Assembly (NCBI RefSeq): GCF_006517275.1
Contig: NZ_CP041191.1
Span: 924,501 to 988,500, forward strand
Origin: Labrenzia sp. PHM005
Lineage (GTDB): Bacteria; Pseudomonadota; Alphaproteobacteria; Rhizobiales; Stappiaceae
Reading direction: 5' to 3'
Length of the DNA stretch: 64,000 nucleotides
The notes beneath the pieces were generated by a model. It was not told the DNA's origin. It did no database searches and was given only the letters and a program-made list of their open reading frames with translations. Positions within the stretch are counted from its first letter, which is position 1, and each line of letters starts with the position of its first letter. Below are positions 37,621 to 47,306 of this stretch, piece by piece. A program made the position numbers and the translations under genes.

Positions 37621-38445
37621 ATGAGCTTGCTTCCCGATATGCCGCGCGTTCTCGCGCTTGCAAATCAGAAGGGCGGGGTTGGGAAAACCACCACTGCCAT
37701 CAACCTCGGAACTGCCTTGGCAGCGATCGGGGAAAAAGTTCTGGTGATCGATCTTGATCCCCAGGGTAACGCTTCAACCGGTCTCGGCATTGAGCACCGG
37801 GATCGCGGTCTGTCGACTTATGAAATTTTGAGCGGTGATTGCTCGATGGATGAAGCCATCCGCGAAACCGCCGTGCAGCGGCTGTGGGTCGCGCCGTCGA
37901 CCATGGACCTCTTGGGCCTGGAACTTGAAATCGCGTCGACCAGTGATCGGGCGTTCCGGCTGCGCAACGCAATCGAGAATCTGACCCATTCGCGTCTGTT
38001 TAAGGAAATCGGCTTCACCTATGTTCTGGTCGATTGCCCGCCATCCTTGAACCTTTTGACCATCAATGCGCTGTCCGCGTCGCACTCCATATTGGTGCCG
38101 CTGCAATGTGAGTTCTTTGCCCTGGAAGGTCTCAGTCAGCTTCTCAGCACGGTGGAGCAGGTTAAGTCCGCGCTCAATTCCGAACTCAGCATTCATGGCA
38201 TTGTTCTGACCATGTACGACAGCCGGAACAATCTCTCCAGCCAGGTTGTTGCAGATGTCCGCGAGACCATGGGCGACGCTGTCTATGAGACGGTCATTCC
38301 ACGGAACGTTCGTATCTCCGAAGCGCCATCCTACGGTAAACCAGCCTTGCTCTATGATCTCAAATGCGCAGGCAGTCAGGCGTATTTGCGGCTCGCCTCT
38401 GAAATCATTCAGCGTGAGCGGGAGCTGCGCAGCGTCGCAGCGTGA
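37621..38445 (+). CDS. parA: Chromosome partitioning ATPase ParA
   Basis: ParA binds DNA nonspecifically as an ATP dimer and moves ParB-parS complexes. The ATG at 37621 gives 274 residues that start MSLLPDMPRVLALANQKGG. The deviant Walker A KGGVGKTTTAIN has the signature lysine. Walker A' VIDLDPQGNASTG and VDCPPSLNLLTINAL follow. The open frame continues 18 codons upstream into the rsmG tail without family support. It forms the conserved rsmG-parA-parB set, 19 bases after rsmG. Confidence 0.97.
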   Translation: MSLLPDMPRVLALANQKGGVGKTTTAINLGTALAAIGEKVLVIDLDPQGNASTGLGIEHRDRGLSTYEILSGDCSMDEAIRETAVQRLWVAPSTMDLLGLELEIASTSDRAFRLRNAIENLTHSRLFKEIGFTYVLVDCPPSLNLLTINALSASHSILVPLQCEFFALEGLSQLLSTVEQVKSALNSELSIHGIVLTMYDSRNNLSSQVVADVRETMGDAVYETVIPRNVRISEAPSYGKPALLYDLKCAGSQAYLRLASEIIQRERELRSVAA

Positions 38446-38550
38446 CCCGAACCGAATCGGGTCCGAATTGACGTTTAAGAAGGGCCGGTCAGGCCACAAT
38501 ATTGGATCGATCCTTCTTAACTTATTGAAATAAAAAGAAAAAGGTGCGGT

Positions 38551-39456
38551 ATGGCGGATAAGGACGTCAAAAACAAACGTTTGGGCCGGGGACTTGCGGC
38601 TCTGATTGGCGATTCGGCCCCGGAAGCGGCCGCACCACCGGAAAAAGTTACCCGTGACAGCCGCAAGGTTCCGATCGAGCACCTGGAACCCAATCCGCGC
38701 AACCCGCGCAAAACTTTCACTGAAAAAGATCTGGCAGATCTGGCTGAATCGCTCAAGGCCAAGGGCATTGTGCAGCCGATCCTGGTGCGTCCGGCTGCCG
38801 GCAAAACCAACCGGTTTGAGATTATTGCCGGTGAGCGGCGTTGGCGGGCGGCGCAACGGGCAGGGCTTCATGAAGCGCCGATCATCATCCGCGATGTGAC
38901 CGATCAGGAAGCTCTCGAGCTGGCGATCATTGAGAACGTCCAGCGGGCAGATCTCAACCCGATCGAAGAAGCGATGGGTTATGAACAGCTGACCGCCGAG
39001 TTCAGCTACAGCCAGGGTGAACTTGCCAAGGTGATCGGCAAGAGCCGCAGCCACGTTGCCAACACCATGCGGCTTTTAAAGCTGCCAAATTCGGTAAAGG
39101 ATTATCTGGCTGAAGGCTTGCTGACCGCCGGTCATGCGCGGGCGCTGATTACGGTTGAGGATCCAGCAGCTTTGGCCGAACTGATCGTCGAAAAAGGCCT
39201 CACAGTTCGCGATGCAGAGAAACTGGCGCAAGATCCGGACGCCCTTGCCAAACTCAAAGGGGATAAGGCGCCGAGTGAAAAGCCGCCAAAGGATGCCGAC
39301 ACCAAGGCATTGGAAAAGCGGCTCACTGACACACTTGGTTTGAAGGTCACCGTTGGTCACAAGCCAGGCAAGGAAACGGGCGACTTGAAGATCAAATACA
39401 CCTCGCTCGAACAGCTCGATGAGATCTGTAAAAAACTCGGTGTTGAAGTCCGGTAA
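38551..39456 (+). CDS. parB: Chromosome partitioning protein ParB
   Basis: ParB is the CTP-dependent clamp that loads at parS and spreads along DNA. The 301-residue product has the N-terminal LGRGLAALIG ParA-stimulating box and the CTP-binding GERRWRAA and ENVQRADLNPIEEA motifs. The helix-turn-helix is SYSQGELAKVIGKSRSHVAN, and the C-terminal dimerisation domain is about residues 245-300. It lies 105 bases after parA, and seven parS-like sites lie within 6.2 kb upstream. Confidence 0.97.
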   Translation: MADKDVKNKRLGRGLAALIGDSAPEAAAPPEKVTRDSRKVPIEHLEPNPRNPRKTFTEKDLADLAESLKAKGIVQPILVRPAAGKTNRFEIIAGERRWRAAQRAGLHEAPIIIRDVTDQEALELAIIENVQRADLNPIEEAMGYEQLTAEFSYSQGELAKVIGKSRSHVANTMRLLKLPNSVKDYLAEGLLTAGHARALITVEDPAALAELIVEKGLTVRDAEKLAQDPDALAKLKGDKAPSEKPPKDADTKALEKRLTDTLGLKVTVGHKPGKETGDLKIKYTSLEQLDEICKKLGVEVR

Positions 39457-39481
39457 ATTGCCTAAGATTTGAAACGTTGAT

Positions 39482-39510
39482 GCCCTGTGGCTTAGCCGCA
39501 GGGCTTTTTT
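39482..39510 (+). terminator. Terminator of parA-parB
   Basis: A GCCCTGTGGC/GCCGCAGGGC stem (one G-T pair) with a TTA loop is followed by six T, starting 25 bases after the parB stop. Confidence 0.9.
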
Positions 39511-39565
39511 ATTTGGCTCATCACGCTGGCAGTTTTTCAGCAAATTTATTCGCAGGGCAGCAAAA

Positions 39566-40045
39566 TTGAACACCCAACGCATTTCCTATCGCCGGTCAAA
39601 CGCTGACGACACGCAGGCTGTTTATAATCTCGTGATGGCCTCGGTACGACGGTTGGCACCCGTTCCTTATTCGCAGGAAGTTATTGATACCTGGATGGAA
39701 GGGCGCAGGGTGGAAGATTATCAGCCTGATTGTGCGCAGGGCCTAGTGTGGCTGGCTGAGGCCGGAGACCGGCCAGTTGGGTTTTCTCAAGGGGAGCCCG
39801 GTGCAGTTAAGCGGCTGTTTGTGGACGCCGATTTCGTCGGTTTGGGGATAGGTGCAGACCTCATGGAAAGGGCGCTGAAAGACGCCCTATCAGGTAACAT
39901 GAAGACCATCGTAATAGAGGCGACCTTGAATGCGGTGCCGTTTTACAAAAAATGGGGTTTCGTCGAGGTCAATGAAGGCATTTTTCCCGGAAGGGAGGGG
40001 TTGCCTCCAATCCGGATTGTTCGCCTTACAGCTTGTTTTAATTAG
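39566..40045 (+). CDS. GNAT family N-acetyltransferase
   Basis: The product has 159 residues if the TTG at 39566 is used (NTQRISYRRSNADD). This is the only start that keeps the first strand of the fold; the next ATG is 23 codons later and would remove it. KRLFVDADFVGLGIGADLMERAL is the acetyl-CoA motif (V-x-x-x-x-x-G-x-G-I-G), and the end ATLNAVPFYKKWGF is the conserved N...FY.k.GF element. The substrate is unknown. It follows the parB terminator and converges with a LysE-type gene. Confidence 0.85.
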   Translation: MNTQRISYRRSNADDTQAVYNLVMASVRRLAPVPYSQEVIDTWMEGRRVEDYQPDCAQGLVWLAEAGDRPVGFSQGEPGAVKRLFVDADFVGLGIGADLMERALKDALSGNMKTIVIEATLNAVPFYKKWGFVEVNEGIFPGREGLPPIRIVRLTACFN

Positions 40046-40112
40046 GACTCTTGAGCCTCAACTTTCCTGTCCCATCGGCATTGCGGTTTGGCAAAGATGA
40101 ACCGGGGTGGGA

Positions 40113-40745
40113 TCAATTCCTTTCCGACAATGCCACTCGGATGGCCAGTCCGGCAAAGACCGATGCCAGAAGATACTGGCCGAGTTTTTTGAACCGGGTC
40201 TGGCGGCCGAAATGCTGGCGCAGACCATGGCTAAAAAGAACCACGGTTCCATTCACGATAAGCCCCGTTACATTCAAGACTGTTGCCAAGATAAGAACTT
40301 GTAAAAGAACCGGTCCAGCTTCCATGTGGAGAAACTGCGGGAAGAGGGCGAGCATGAAGAGCGCCATCTTCGGATTCAGTATGTTGGTCAAAAGTCCTTC
40401 AATGAATATGCGGCGGTGTGCGGTTTTTGAGATGGATTTGTCGATGGTAAAGGACGCTGCAGGGCTTCTGAAAGCTTTCCAGGCGAGAACTAACAAGTAC
40501 CCGGCACCTGCCCAGCGAACCACCTCATAAGCCACTGGAACAGCAAGGAAAAGCTGCGACAGGCCGAGGCCCGCTGCAAGCGCGTGACAGTAACTTCCGG
40601 CCGCAATGCCGGCATAGGTTAGGAAACCCGATGACCGGCCCTGTGTGACGCTTCTGGAGGCGATGAGAAGCATATCCGGTCCTGGGGTCGCGGTCAGGAC
40701 AAGGCAGGCGGTGGTAAAAACAATGAGCGTGGAGAGATCCGGCAT
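40113..40745 (-). CDS. LysE family amino acid exporter
   Basis: This inner-membrane exporter has 210 residues and about six membrane segments. It begins with the RhtB/LysE signature TATPGPDMLLIASRSVTQGR and has GLLTNILNPKMALFMLALFPQF in the middle (about 123-144). RhtB-type proteins export homoserine, threonine, leucine or other neutral residues; the specificity is open. The ATG at 40745 follows AGGAACC and begins MPDLSTL; the longer open frame to 40826 has no family support. It is downstream of holA on the same strand, 93 bases away. Confidence 0.9.
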   Translation of the reverse strand: MPDLSTLIVFTTACLVLTATPGPDMLLIASRSVTQGRSSGFLTYAGIAAGSYCHALAAGLGLSQLFLAVPVAYEVVRWAGAGYLLVLAWKAFRSPAASFTIDKSISKTAHRRIFIEGLLTNILNPKMALFMLALFPQFLHMEAGPVLLQVLILATVLNVTGLIVNGTVVLFSHGLRQHFGRQTRFKKLGQYLLASVFAGLAIRVALSERN

Positions 40746-40838
40746 CTGAGGTTCCTTCTGTGAAGCCGGATTCTCTGAATAACAGTTTTTCTCAGATAAG
40801 CAACGCGTTATGGCAAACCGCTGCACATTGGTTCGTGG

Positions 40839-41879
40839 CTATCGGCGCTGGCTGCGGACGCGGGCGGCCCGACCAACAGTTAGGAGTGCTTCGGAGAGAA
40901 CCGGGACACCGAGATTGTCGTTCAGGCGGGAAATGCGAGTTGCTTCGCTCAAGATCTCCATCGCCCTTTCCAGATCCTTTAGGGTCCAGATGCGCAGCTG
41001 TTGGGTGAATTTCGGTTTGCGGCTGAAGAAGATCGGTGGGCGTTGACTGTCGACCACTTGCTGAGCGCTTCTTCCACCATCAATTTCGATTCGCATCCGG
41101 TGCAAATTCTGAAAATGTTTCAGCGCTTGATTGGCGATCACCGAAGCTTTTGACCCGGCATCGGTCAGCCGTTCGAGACCGTGATCCAGGGTCGACAGAT
41201 CTCCGGCCGCGGCAGCGTCGATCAACTCGGAGGTTTCAAATGCCGATGCATCGCCGATGATGGCTTCGACATCTTCGCTGTCGATGCGTTCCTTTTGCAT
41301 GGCATAAAGGCAGAGCTTCTTAAGCTCACCCCGGCTGGCCATGCGGTCACCGCCTAACAGACTGTGTAAAGCAGCGCGGGCTTCCCGTGAGATGGTTAGG
41401 CCAGCTTCCCGGGTCTCTTCATCGATCAAATGGTCAATGCCCCGGTCATTGTCGGAATAACATGGCAGGGCGACCGCGCGCCTGTGCGGTTCAATGAGTT
41501 TTCTGAGGCCGGCCCCTTTTTTAATGTCGCCAGCTTCCAGCACAACGAGCGTTTGCCAATCATCGAGCTTCAAGACTGGATCCACGGATGGGACAAGGTT
41601 TTTGCCGCTCGCATCCTTGACCCAGACAATCCGGCGTCCGCCGAACAACGGCACGGTCAGCACTTCGTCGATCAGCCGGTCGCTGTCGGAACTGAGCTCA
41701 GAGGCATCTATCTTGATCAGGTTGAACGGATCGCTGTCGCCTTCAGATGCTTTTGCCACAAGACGGCTGGCACGCTCAGAAACCAGACCTGTGTCTGGTC
41801 CAAAAATCAGCACAACACCGCCTGCGTCCGGGGGATTGGCGACAAACCGGTCAATCTCCGCGGCTTTTAGCGTGGACAC
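40839..41879 (-). CDS. holA: DNA polymerase III delta subunit HolA
   Basis: HolA is the sliding-clamp opener of the clamp loader. The 346-residue protein has the family AAA-like N-terminus with VVLIFGPDTGLVSERASRL, a GGRRIVWVKDAS segment, then MASRGELKKLCLYA, which is the conserved r.el.KL.lY motif. It follows lptE and leuS on the same strand, the leuS-lptE-holA order known widely in proteobacteria. It starts 19 bases after the lptE stop. Confidence 0.93.
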   Translation of the reverse strand: MSTLKAAEIDRFVANPPDAGGVVLIFGPDTGLVSERASRLVAKASEGDSDPFNLIKIDASELSSDSDRLIDEVLTVPLFGGRRIVWVKDASGKNLVPSVDPVLKLDDWQTLVVLEAGDIKKGAGLRKLIEPHRRAVALPCYSDNDRGIDHLIDEETREAGLTISREARAALHSLLGGDRMASRGELKKLCLYAMQKERIDSEDVEAIIGDASAFETSELIDAAAAGDLSTLDHGLERLTDAGSKASVIANQALKHFQNLHRMRIEIDGGRSAQQVVDSQRPPIFFSRKPKFTQQLRIWTLKDLERAMEILSEATRISRLNDNLGVPVLSEALLTVGRAARVRSQRR

Positions 41880-41897
41880 AGGCTTTTGCCTCTCAGG

Positions 41898-42464
41898 TTA
41901 GGAGCCTTGATGGGTTGCGAAATAACCCGCAATCCGCGCCGTGATGTCTTCCGCGACTGCCTTTGCGACACGTTCTTCGGCATCCCGTGAAGCCCGCAAG
42001 TTGGCAAAGCGCTGGTTGGAGAAGTCGAACGAAGCCGATTGGAACGACCGGCCAGTCATCAGGGTTTTCTCGGTTGCCAGATCGCTCAGAACAAAAGACG
42101 CATTCATGGTGAGCGTATAGGCCGAAGGCACGTCGGAGAACTGTTCAACGGCGACAGAGGCCGTGCTTGTGTCTTTTAAGACAACGAGCCGGTATTTTTT
42201 CGAAGGAGCACTGGTTCCGCGTTCGAAATTGAACGTCAATTCATTGTAAAGGGTTCTGGCGGGCACATCGGTGCCGATGGAGGCAATGTCAATTGCCGCC
42301 ATCTCATCGGAGACGACCGCTGAGCCGCTTCCAGCGGTTCCAACCGTGCCGTAGAGCGGGCGGATTTGACATCCGCCAGCGGTAAAGCCGAATGCAAGCA
42401 AGCCTGCCAGAACCAGGGTCCTAAAACCCCTGTCCGATTTGATAAACCGGTCAAACAACGACAT
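41898..42464 (-). CDS. lptE: LPS-assembly lipoprotein LptE
   Basis: LptE is the outer-membrane lipoprotein plug of the LptD LPS translocon. The 188 residues begin [13 protein letters not shown] and have a lipobox ending GGC at about 31 with hydrophobic [11 protein letters not shown] before it. The motif IRPLYG right after the Cys is the family hallmark in alphaproteobacteria. The ATG at 42464 overlaps the end of leuS by 14 bases; the open frame extends eight codons further upstream without support. Confidence 0.9.
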   Translation of the reverse strand: MSLFDRFIKSDRGFRTLVLAGLLAFGFTAGGCQIRPLYGTVGTAGSGSAVVSDEMAAIDIASIGTDVPARTLYNELTFNFERGTSAPSKKYRLVVLKDTSTASVAVEQFSDVPSAYTLTMNASFVLSDLATEKTLMTGRSFQSASFDFSNQRFANLRASRDAEERVAKAVAEDITARIAGYFATHQGS

Positions 42465-45075
42465 TGACGATCCTTTGCGGCACCACAATCAGCTTCTTCG
42501 GCGACTTCCCGTCCAGCAGTTTCTGAACGAAATCCTGAGACAGGGTAGCTGCTTCGACCTCCTCTTTGGAAGCCTCTTTTGAAATAGTCAGCTCACCGCG
42601 TCGTTTGCCATTGACCTGAATCGGATAAGTAACTGTGTCTTCGGCCAGAAGCGCCGGATCTGCTTCCGGCCAAGCGGCTTCGGAAATCAGATTGTCATGG
42701 CCGAGCGCAGACCAGCACTCTTCCGCCAGGTGCGGCATCATCGGTGCCATCATCTGGACCAGGTAATCAACAGTTTCGCGAACCGCATATTCCTTACCTT
42801 TATCTTCAAGACCTTCATTGAACGCTTTGCTCAAGGTGTTGACCAATTCATAAAGCCGGGCCACCGCCCGGTTAAAACCGAGGCCTTCAAGATCATTGGA
42901 AACCGCTGCCAGCGTCTTGTGGGTCGCGCGGCGCAGATCTTCTGATTTGGCAGACATTGCCGGGACGGACGAACTGCGCGGCTCGGTCTTTTCCGTGATT
43001 TCACCTATCAAACGCCAGACACGCTGAACAAAACGCCATGCGCCTTGAACACCGTCTTCGGTCCAGATGACATCACGCTCTGGCGGGCTATCGGACAACA
43101 TGAACCAGCGGGCGGTGTCTGCACCGTAGGTGTCGATAATGTCGGTCGGATCCACGGTGTTCTTCTTCGACTTCGACATTTTCTCGATCGAGCCGATTGC
43201 AACAGCGTCACCGCTGTCCAGCATGGAGGCGGTCCGTTTGCCGTCGATTTCTTCGATCTTGATCTCCGCCGGTGACACCCATTCACCGTTTGAACCATCA
43301 CCGCCGCGGCGGTAGGTTTCATGGGTGACCATGCCTTGCGTGAAGAGACCTTTGAACGGTTCCTTCAAATCCAGCGCACCAACTTTCTGCATGGCGCGAG
43401 TGAAGAAACGCGAATACAGCAAGTGCAGGATCGCGTGCTCAATGCCGCCGATGTATTGATCGACCGGCAGCCAGCCAGTGGCCGCATCCGGATCGGTTGG
43501 TTGATCGCAGTCCGGAGCCGTGAAGCGGGCGAAATACCAGGACGAGTCAACAAACGTATCCATCGTGTCAGTTTCGCGCTTTGCCGGCTGGCCGCAGTTC
43601 GGGCAAGTGGTGTCGCGCCAGGTCGGATGCCGGTCGAGCGGATTACCGGGTTTGTCGAAATTGATGTCGTCCGGCAACTGAACCGGCAGGTTTTCATCTT
43701 TTTCCGGAACCACGCCACAGCTGTCACAGTGAATGACCGGAATCGGGCAGCCCCAATAGCGCTGACGGGAAATGCCCCAGTCCCGCAGACGGTAATTCAC
43801 CTGGCGTTCAGCCTGCGGAGTGCCGTCGACACTGATCGCTTCCAATTTCTCCGCGACAGCATTCTTTGCATCAGCAATGGACATGCCGTTCATGAAATCG
43901 GAATTGAAGATGGTGCCGTCGTCTGTATAGGCCTCATCACCAACGTCGAAGGTCGCAGGATCGGCGTCCTTCGGCAGAACAACTGGTGTAACCGGCAGGT
44001 TGTATTTGCGGGCAAAGTCCAGGTCGCGCTGATCATGTGCCGGACATGCGAAGATCGCACCGGTGCCGTAATCCATCAGGATGAAGTTGGCCACATAGAC
44101 AGGCAACTCGATAGAGGCGTCCAGCGGATGTTTGACCCGCAAGCCAGTATCGACACCTTTTTTCTCTGCTTTTTCAATAGCTTCTTCAGAAGTTCCGACA
44201 CGTCGGCACTCCTCGATGAAGTCTTTCAGCTCCGGATTATCTTCCGCCAGTTTGACCGAGATCGGATGATCCGGTGACAGACCCATGAAGGATGCCCCGA
44301 ACAATGTGTCTGGACGTGTTGTGAAGATTTCCAGTGTCTGATCACCAGTCGGTGCGGCCTCGATGAATTCAAACCGAACCCGCAGGCCTTCGGAGCGGCC
44401 AATCCAGTTCTTCTGCATCAGACGGACCTTGTCCGGCCAGCGGTCCAGAGTGTCGATCGCCTCCAGCAGATCTTCCGAATAATCGGAGATCTTGAAGAAC
44501 CACTGGGTCAGCTCGCGTTGTTCGACCAAAGCTCCGGAGCGCCAGCCGCGGCCGTCAATCACCTGCTCGTTGGCCAAAACAGTCATGTCGACCGGGTCCC
44601 AATTGACCTTGGCGTTCTTGCGGTAAACCAGATCGGCGTCCAGGAACTTCAAAAACAGACGCTGCTGCTGTTCATAGTAAGCCACGTCGCATGTGGCGAA
44701 TTCCCGGCTCCAATCTAAGGACAAGCCCATGATCTTGAGCTGTTCGCGCATGGCAGCGATGTTTTCGTAAGTCCAATCTTTTGGGTGGACCTTGTTCTGC
44801 ATGGCTGCGTTTTCCGCCGGCATGCCGAACGCGTCCCAACCCATCGGATGCAAGACGTTGAAACCCTTTGCCCGTTTGTAACGCGCGACGACATCGCCCA
44901 TCGCATAGTTGCGGACGTGCCCCATATGAATCCGGCCAGACGGATACGGGAACATTTCAAGCACATAATATTTGTCGCGGGGGTCGTCGTTGTGGGTGAC
45001 AAAGACGTCCTTGTCGTTCCAGATTTTTTGCCAGCGCGCTTCAACTTCGCGCGCGTTGTACCGTTCCGTTGCCAT
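42451..45075 (-). CDS. leuS: Leucyl-tRNA synthetase
   Basis: LeuRS charges tRNA-Leu. The 874-residue class I enzyme has the HIGH-type motif in [15 protein letters not shown], a CP1 editing domain (about 230-420, with [11 protein letters not shown]) and the zinc-type CPNCGQP segment. The KMSKS loop is [14 protein letters not shown], and a C-terminal anticodon-binding and extension domain ends with [13 protein letters not shown]. The ATG at 45075 starts [12 protein letters not shown]; the preceding in-frame TTG is an unlikely start. It heads the leuS-lptE-holA unit. Confidence 0.97.
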   Translation of the reverse strand: MATERYNAREVEARWQKIWNDKDVFVTHNDDPRDKYYVLEMFPYPSGRIHMGHVRNYAMGDVVARYKRAKGFNVLHPMGWDAFGMPAENAAMQNKVHPKDWTYENIAAMREQLKIMGLSLDWSREFATCDVAYYEQQQRLFLKFLDADLVYRKNAKVNWDPVDMTVLANEQVIDGRGWRSGALVEQRELTQWFFKISDYSEDLLEAIDTLDRWPDKVRLMQKNWIGRSEGLRVRFEFIEAAPTGDQTLEIFTTRPDTLFGASFMGLSPDHPISVKLAEDNPELKDFIEECRRVGTSEEAIEKAEKKGVDTGLRVKHPLDASIELPVYVANFILMDYGTGAIFACPAHDQRDLDFARKYNLPVTPVVLPKDADPATFDVGDEAYTDDGTIFNSDFMNGMSIADAKNAVAEKLEAISVDGTPQAERQVNYRLRDWGISRQRYWGCPIPVIHCDSCGVVPEKDENLPVQLPDDINFDKPGNPLDRHPTWRDTTCPNCGQPAKRETDTMDTFVDSSWYFARFTAPDCDQPTDPDAATGWLPVDQYIGGIEHAILHLLYSRFFTRAMQKVGALDLKEPFKGLFTQGMVTHETYRRGGDGSNGEWVSPAEIKIEEIDGKRTASMLDSGDAVAIGSIEKMSKSKKNTVDPTDIIDTYGADTARWFMLSDSPPERDVIWTEDGVQGAWRFVQRVWRLIGEITEKTEPRSSSVPAMSAKSEDLRRATHKTLAAVSNDLEGLGFNRAVARLYELVNTLSKAFNEGLEDKGKEYAVRETVDYLVQMMAPMMPHLAEECWSALGHDNLISEAAWPEADPALLAEDTVTYPIQVNGKRRGELTISKEASKEEVEAATLSQDFVQKLLDGKSPKKLIVVPQRIVNVVV

Positions 45076-45226
45076 CAAATGTGCCGTTTGTTCTTGCCGC
45101 CGGAGATCGCGGAAATCCTAGATATGTGCTTGCGGGACAGTCACCAGAATTCAAGCCCGCGGTCAACATGTCAAAAGTGAACTGTTTCTACCCAGCTGTT
45201 TAATCCGCTCAGCCGGACCCGTAAAG

Positions 45227-45967
45227 CTATTGTGTTTCGGAATTTGATCCAGAAACACTAAGCTTGGTCATGCCATCGTCCCAGATCTTCATCATGTGGG
45301 GCGCATCCGGGTGTTTCCGGCTAAACAGAATATATAAGGGAATGGTTCGAAACGGTTGGCTGCGGGTGATTTCTTCCGCCCGTTCGGATAAAAACTGCCG
45401 CTTTTGAATGTCGCCCGATATGTCGTTCTCTATATAGATATCAGCGCGGCCATGTAGCAGCATCTTCCAAGCTTGTTCTTCTGTGGCAACAATCTGAAAA
45501 ACCACACCGTGCTTTTTCAAAACCGTTTCATACCAATAGCCTCCGACACCGACGACGGTGAGGGATTGTGATTTGAGTTCGTCGAAAGACATCGGTGTAA
45601 GTCCGGCTGGAAACCGGTCTTTTCGATAAAAGTAGACGTCATTGAGTTCATCGACGGGTTGTTTCGGGTATTGGTAGTCCACCTCTCGCTCTTGCAGATG
45701 AGACCAAGAAAAAGTTGCCGGAAATGTACCGGTCTTTGTCAGCTCCATCGACCGGCGCCATGGAAAAAACTGAAACGATACTTCATGTCCTTGAGAGCCG
45801 AATACGTCAGCGATTTTCTTGCTGTGCAGTCCGCCGCCCGGCAGTGTTTCCGAAACAAATGGCGGCCACTCACCAATAGCGAAGCTAAATTGTTCAGCCA
45901 AGACTGACTTAGCTGTTGTATTAGGCAAAACTAGCAATATAGCTAAAAGTGTCTTCTTTATTTTCAT
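45227..45967 (-). CDS. Solitary periplasmic substrate-binding protein (SBP_bac_3-like), copy A
   Basis: The product has 246 residues with a signal peptide (KTLLAILLVLPNTT, cleavage near VLAEQ). The fold pattern is that of family 3 periplasmic binding proteins: FSFAIGEWPPF at the start, FFPWRRSMELTKTGTFPATF, and the domain-crossing segment ARADIYIENDISG-like region, seen as GRADIYIENDISGD. The C-terminal LYILFSRKHPD closes the fold. No ABC permease or ATPase gene lies nearby. It may therefore feed a distant transporter or act as a sensor. It is one of three tandem copies on this strand (see 46072 and 46946). Confidence 0.88.
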   Translation of the reverse strand: MKIKKTLLAILLVLPNTTAKSVLAEQFSFAIGEWPPFVSETLPGGGLHSKKIADVFGSQGHEVSFQFFPWRRSMELTKTGTFPATFSWSHLQEREVDYQYPKQPVDELNDVYFYRKDRFPAGLTPMSFDELKSQSLTVVGVGGYWYETVLKKHGVVFQIVATEEQAWKMLLHGRADIYIENDISGDIQKRQFLSERAEEITRSQPFRTIPLYILFSRKHPDAPHMMKIWDDGMTKLSVSGSNSETQ

Positions 45968-46071
45968 CGAGCCGACTCGGCTTATATTGTTTTATATTTA
46001 TAATTATTTGAAATAAAAAAGTAAATCAATTGTGTATGTTGTTATCTGACTATTGTTCAGTACCAAGAAAT

Positions 46072-46806
46072 CTAACGAACAGCAGGGTCTTCTGGATTTT
46101 CTTCAGACACTTGGCCATCCCATATCTCAAGCATTTTTTTGCCATGTGGATGGGTCTTACTGAACAGGATGTACAATGGGACCGTATGAATTGGCGGCGA
46201 ATACGTTATTTCTTCTGCGGCGTCTCCCAGAAATTCTGCCTTTTGCCTGATACCGGCGTTATCGCCATCTATGAATATATCGGCCCGCTTATACTGGAGC
46301 ATTGTCCAGGCTTGCGCTTCTGTGACCACTGTTTCGACGGATACTTTGGCCTCTTCTAGCGGTTTTTCGTACCAATAATTTTGAACTGCAACCACAGTCA
46401 GGCCGCGTTCGCGGATCTCGTCGAAAGTCAAGGCAGGTAACCCGTCTGGAAACCGGTCTTTCCTATAGAACATGACAAATTTGTTCGTTGTTATTGGTCG
46501 ATCAGGTACAAAAAATCGTTTCGCTCGATCCTCAGTATAGACCCAGGGAAACGTCGCCGGTACAGATCCGCCTTCAACCACCTTCATGGCCCGCCGCCAA
46601 GGCATGAATTTGTACTCGGCAATGTGGCCAGCGCTCGCAAAGGCGTTGGTTATGATGCGGGCGTGTGTCCCGTAATGCGGCTCATCTGATCCGACGTAAG
46701 GTGGCCACTCACCGATAGCAAATGTGAATGTTTCTGCGCGAGCCGGGTTAGCCGATTGGATCAAAACCAGGGCAATCAACGCAAATATCCAAAACCGGAG
46801 CTTCAT
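46072..46806 (-). CDS. Solitary periplasmic substrate-binding protein (SBP_bac_3-like), copy B
   Basis: This 244-residue paralogue of copy A shares the motifs FAIGEWPPYVG, FMPWRRAMKVVEGGSVPATF, FYRKDRFPDGLP, LTVVAVQNYWYE and LYILFSKTHPHGKK. A signal peptide (ALIALVLIQSANPARAE) directs it to the periplasm. The invariant Trp-Arg-Arg and DGDNAG-type residues suggest both copies bind related ligands, though the ligand is unknown. A spacer of 104 bases separates it from copy A. Like A it has no transporter genes beside it. Confidence 0.88.
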   Translation of the reverse strand: MKLRFWIFALIALVLIQSANPARAETFTFAIGEWPPYVGSDEPHYGTHARIITNAFASAGHIAEYKFMPWRRAMKVVEGGSVPATFPWVYTEDRAKRFFVPDRPITTNKFVMFYRKDRFPDGLPALTFDEIRERGLTVVAVQNYWYEKPLEEAKVSVETVVTEAQAWTMLQYKRADIFIDGDNAGIRQKAEFLGDAAEEITYSPPIHTVPLYILFSKTHPHGKKMLEIWDGQVSEENPEDPAVR

Positions 46807-46945
46807 GGCAGCACCTACAACTTTGCTTCATATGTAGGGTACTGAAGAACAGTCGGTGAATCCACAATTTTGGAGATCAAACAGAGTAATCAATACTGTG
46901 AAGTTTAATTATGGTTATTGATACTCAGCCCTGTTTCTAATCCGT

Positions 46946-47263
46946 CTAATGCTCTGAAATGATGCATTTTATCGGACTAAAAATGCAGCCCCAAATGTCG
47001 AACATCTGTTTTCCATCTGAATGGGCTTTACTAAAGAGCATATGAAGCGGAACCTGATAAAATGGCGAGGAGCGAGATATCTCGGAAATGCTCTCGCCAA
47101 GGTGAGCTTTCATCTGCAATTTGCCAGTATCTGGGTTCTCGATCAGGATATCAAGCCGATCATGCAGCAACATAGTCCAGGCGTCTTTTTCTGTGATCGC
47201 TTGACGCACAGTGAGGGTCTTTTGTTTGCTTTCAAACAGTTGCGCCAGCCGCGTATCCGCCAT
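46946..47263 (-). pseudogene. Truncated third copy of the periplasmic binding-protein gene
   Basis: The 105-codon frame aligns with only the C-terminal 40 percent of copies A and B: ITEKDAWTMLLHDRLDILIENPDTG, then SSPFYQVPLHMLFSKAHSDGKQMFDIW. It lacks the signal peptide and the N-terminal lobe, so it cannot fold as a binding protein. A few bases upstream, in another frame, the minus strand encodes TVVTV, which matches LTVVAVQ of copy B. This suggests a frameshift and a breakpoint at about 47285-47305, directly at the yggS start. It is a decayed remnant of a triplication. Confidence 0.75.
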
Positions 47264-47306
47264 ATGGAAATCAAACTGTCACAACCGTGATTTCTGGGAG
47301 TATTTT

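Noticed and set aside
37774..39054. 426-codon minus-strand frame over parA and parB
   Set aside because: It spans the conserved parA and parB genes antisense and crosses their intergenic gap, which is typical of a chance frame in GC-rich coding DNA.
43321..44277. 318-codon plus-strand frame within leuS
   Set aside because: It is antisense to the editing and zinc domains of leuS and has no family features.
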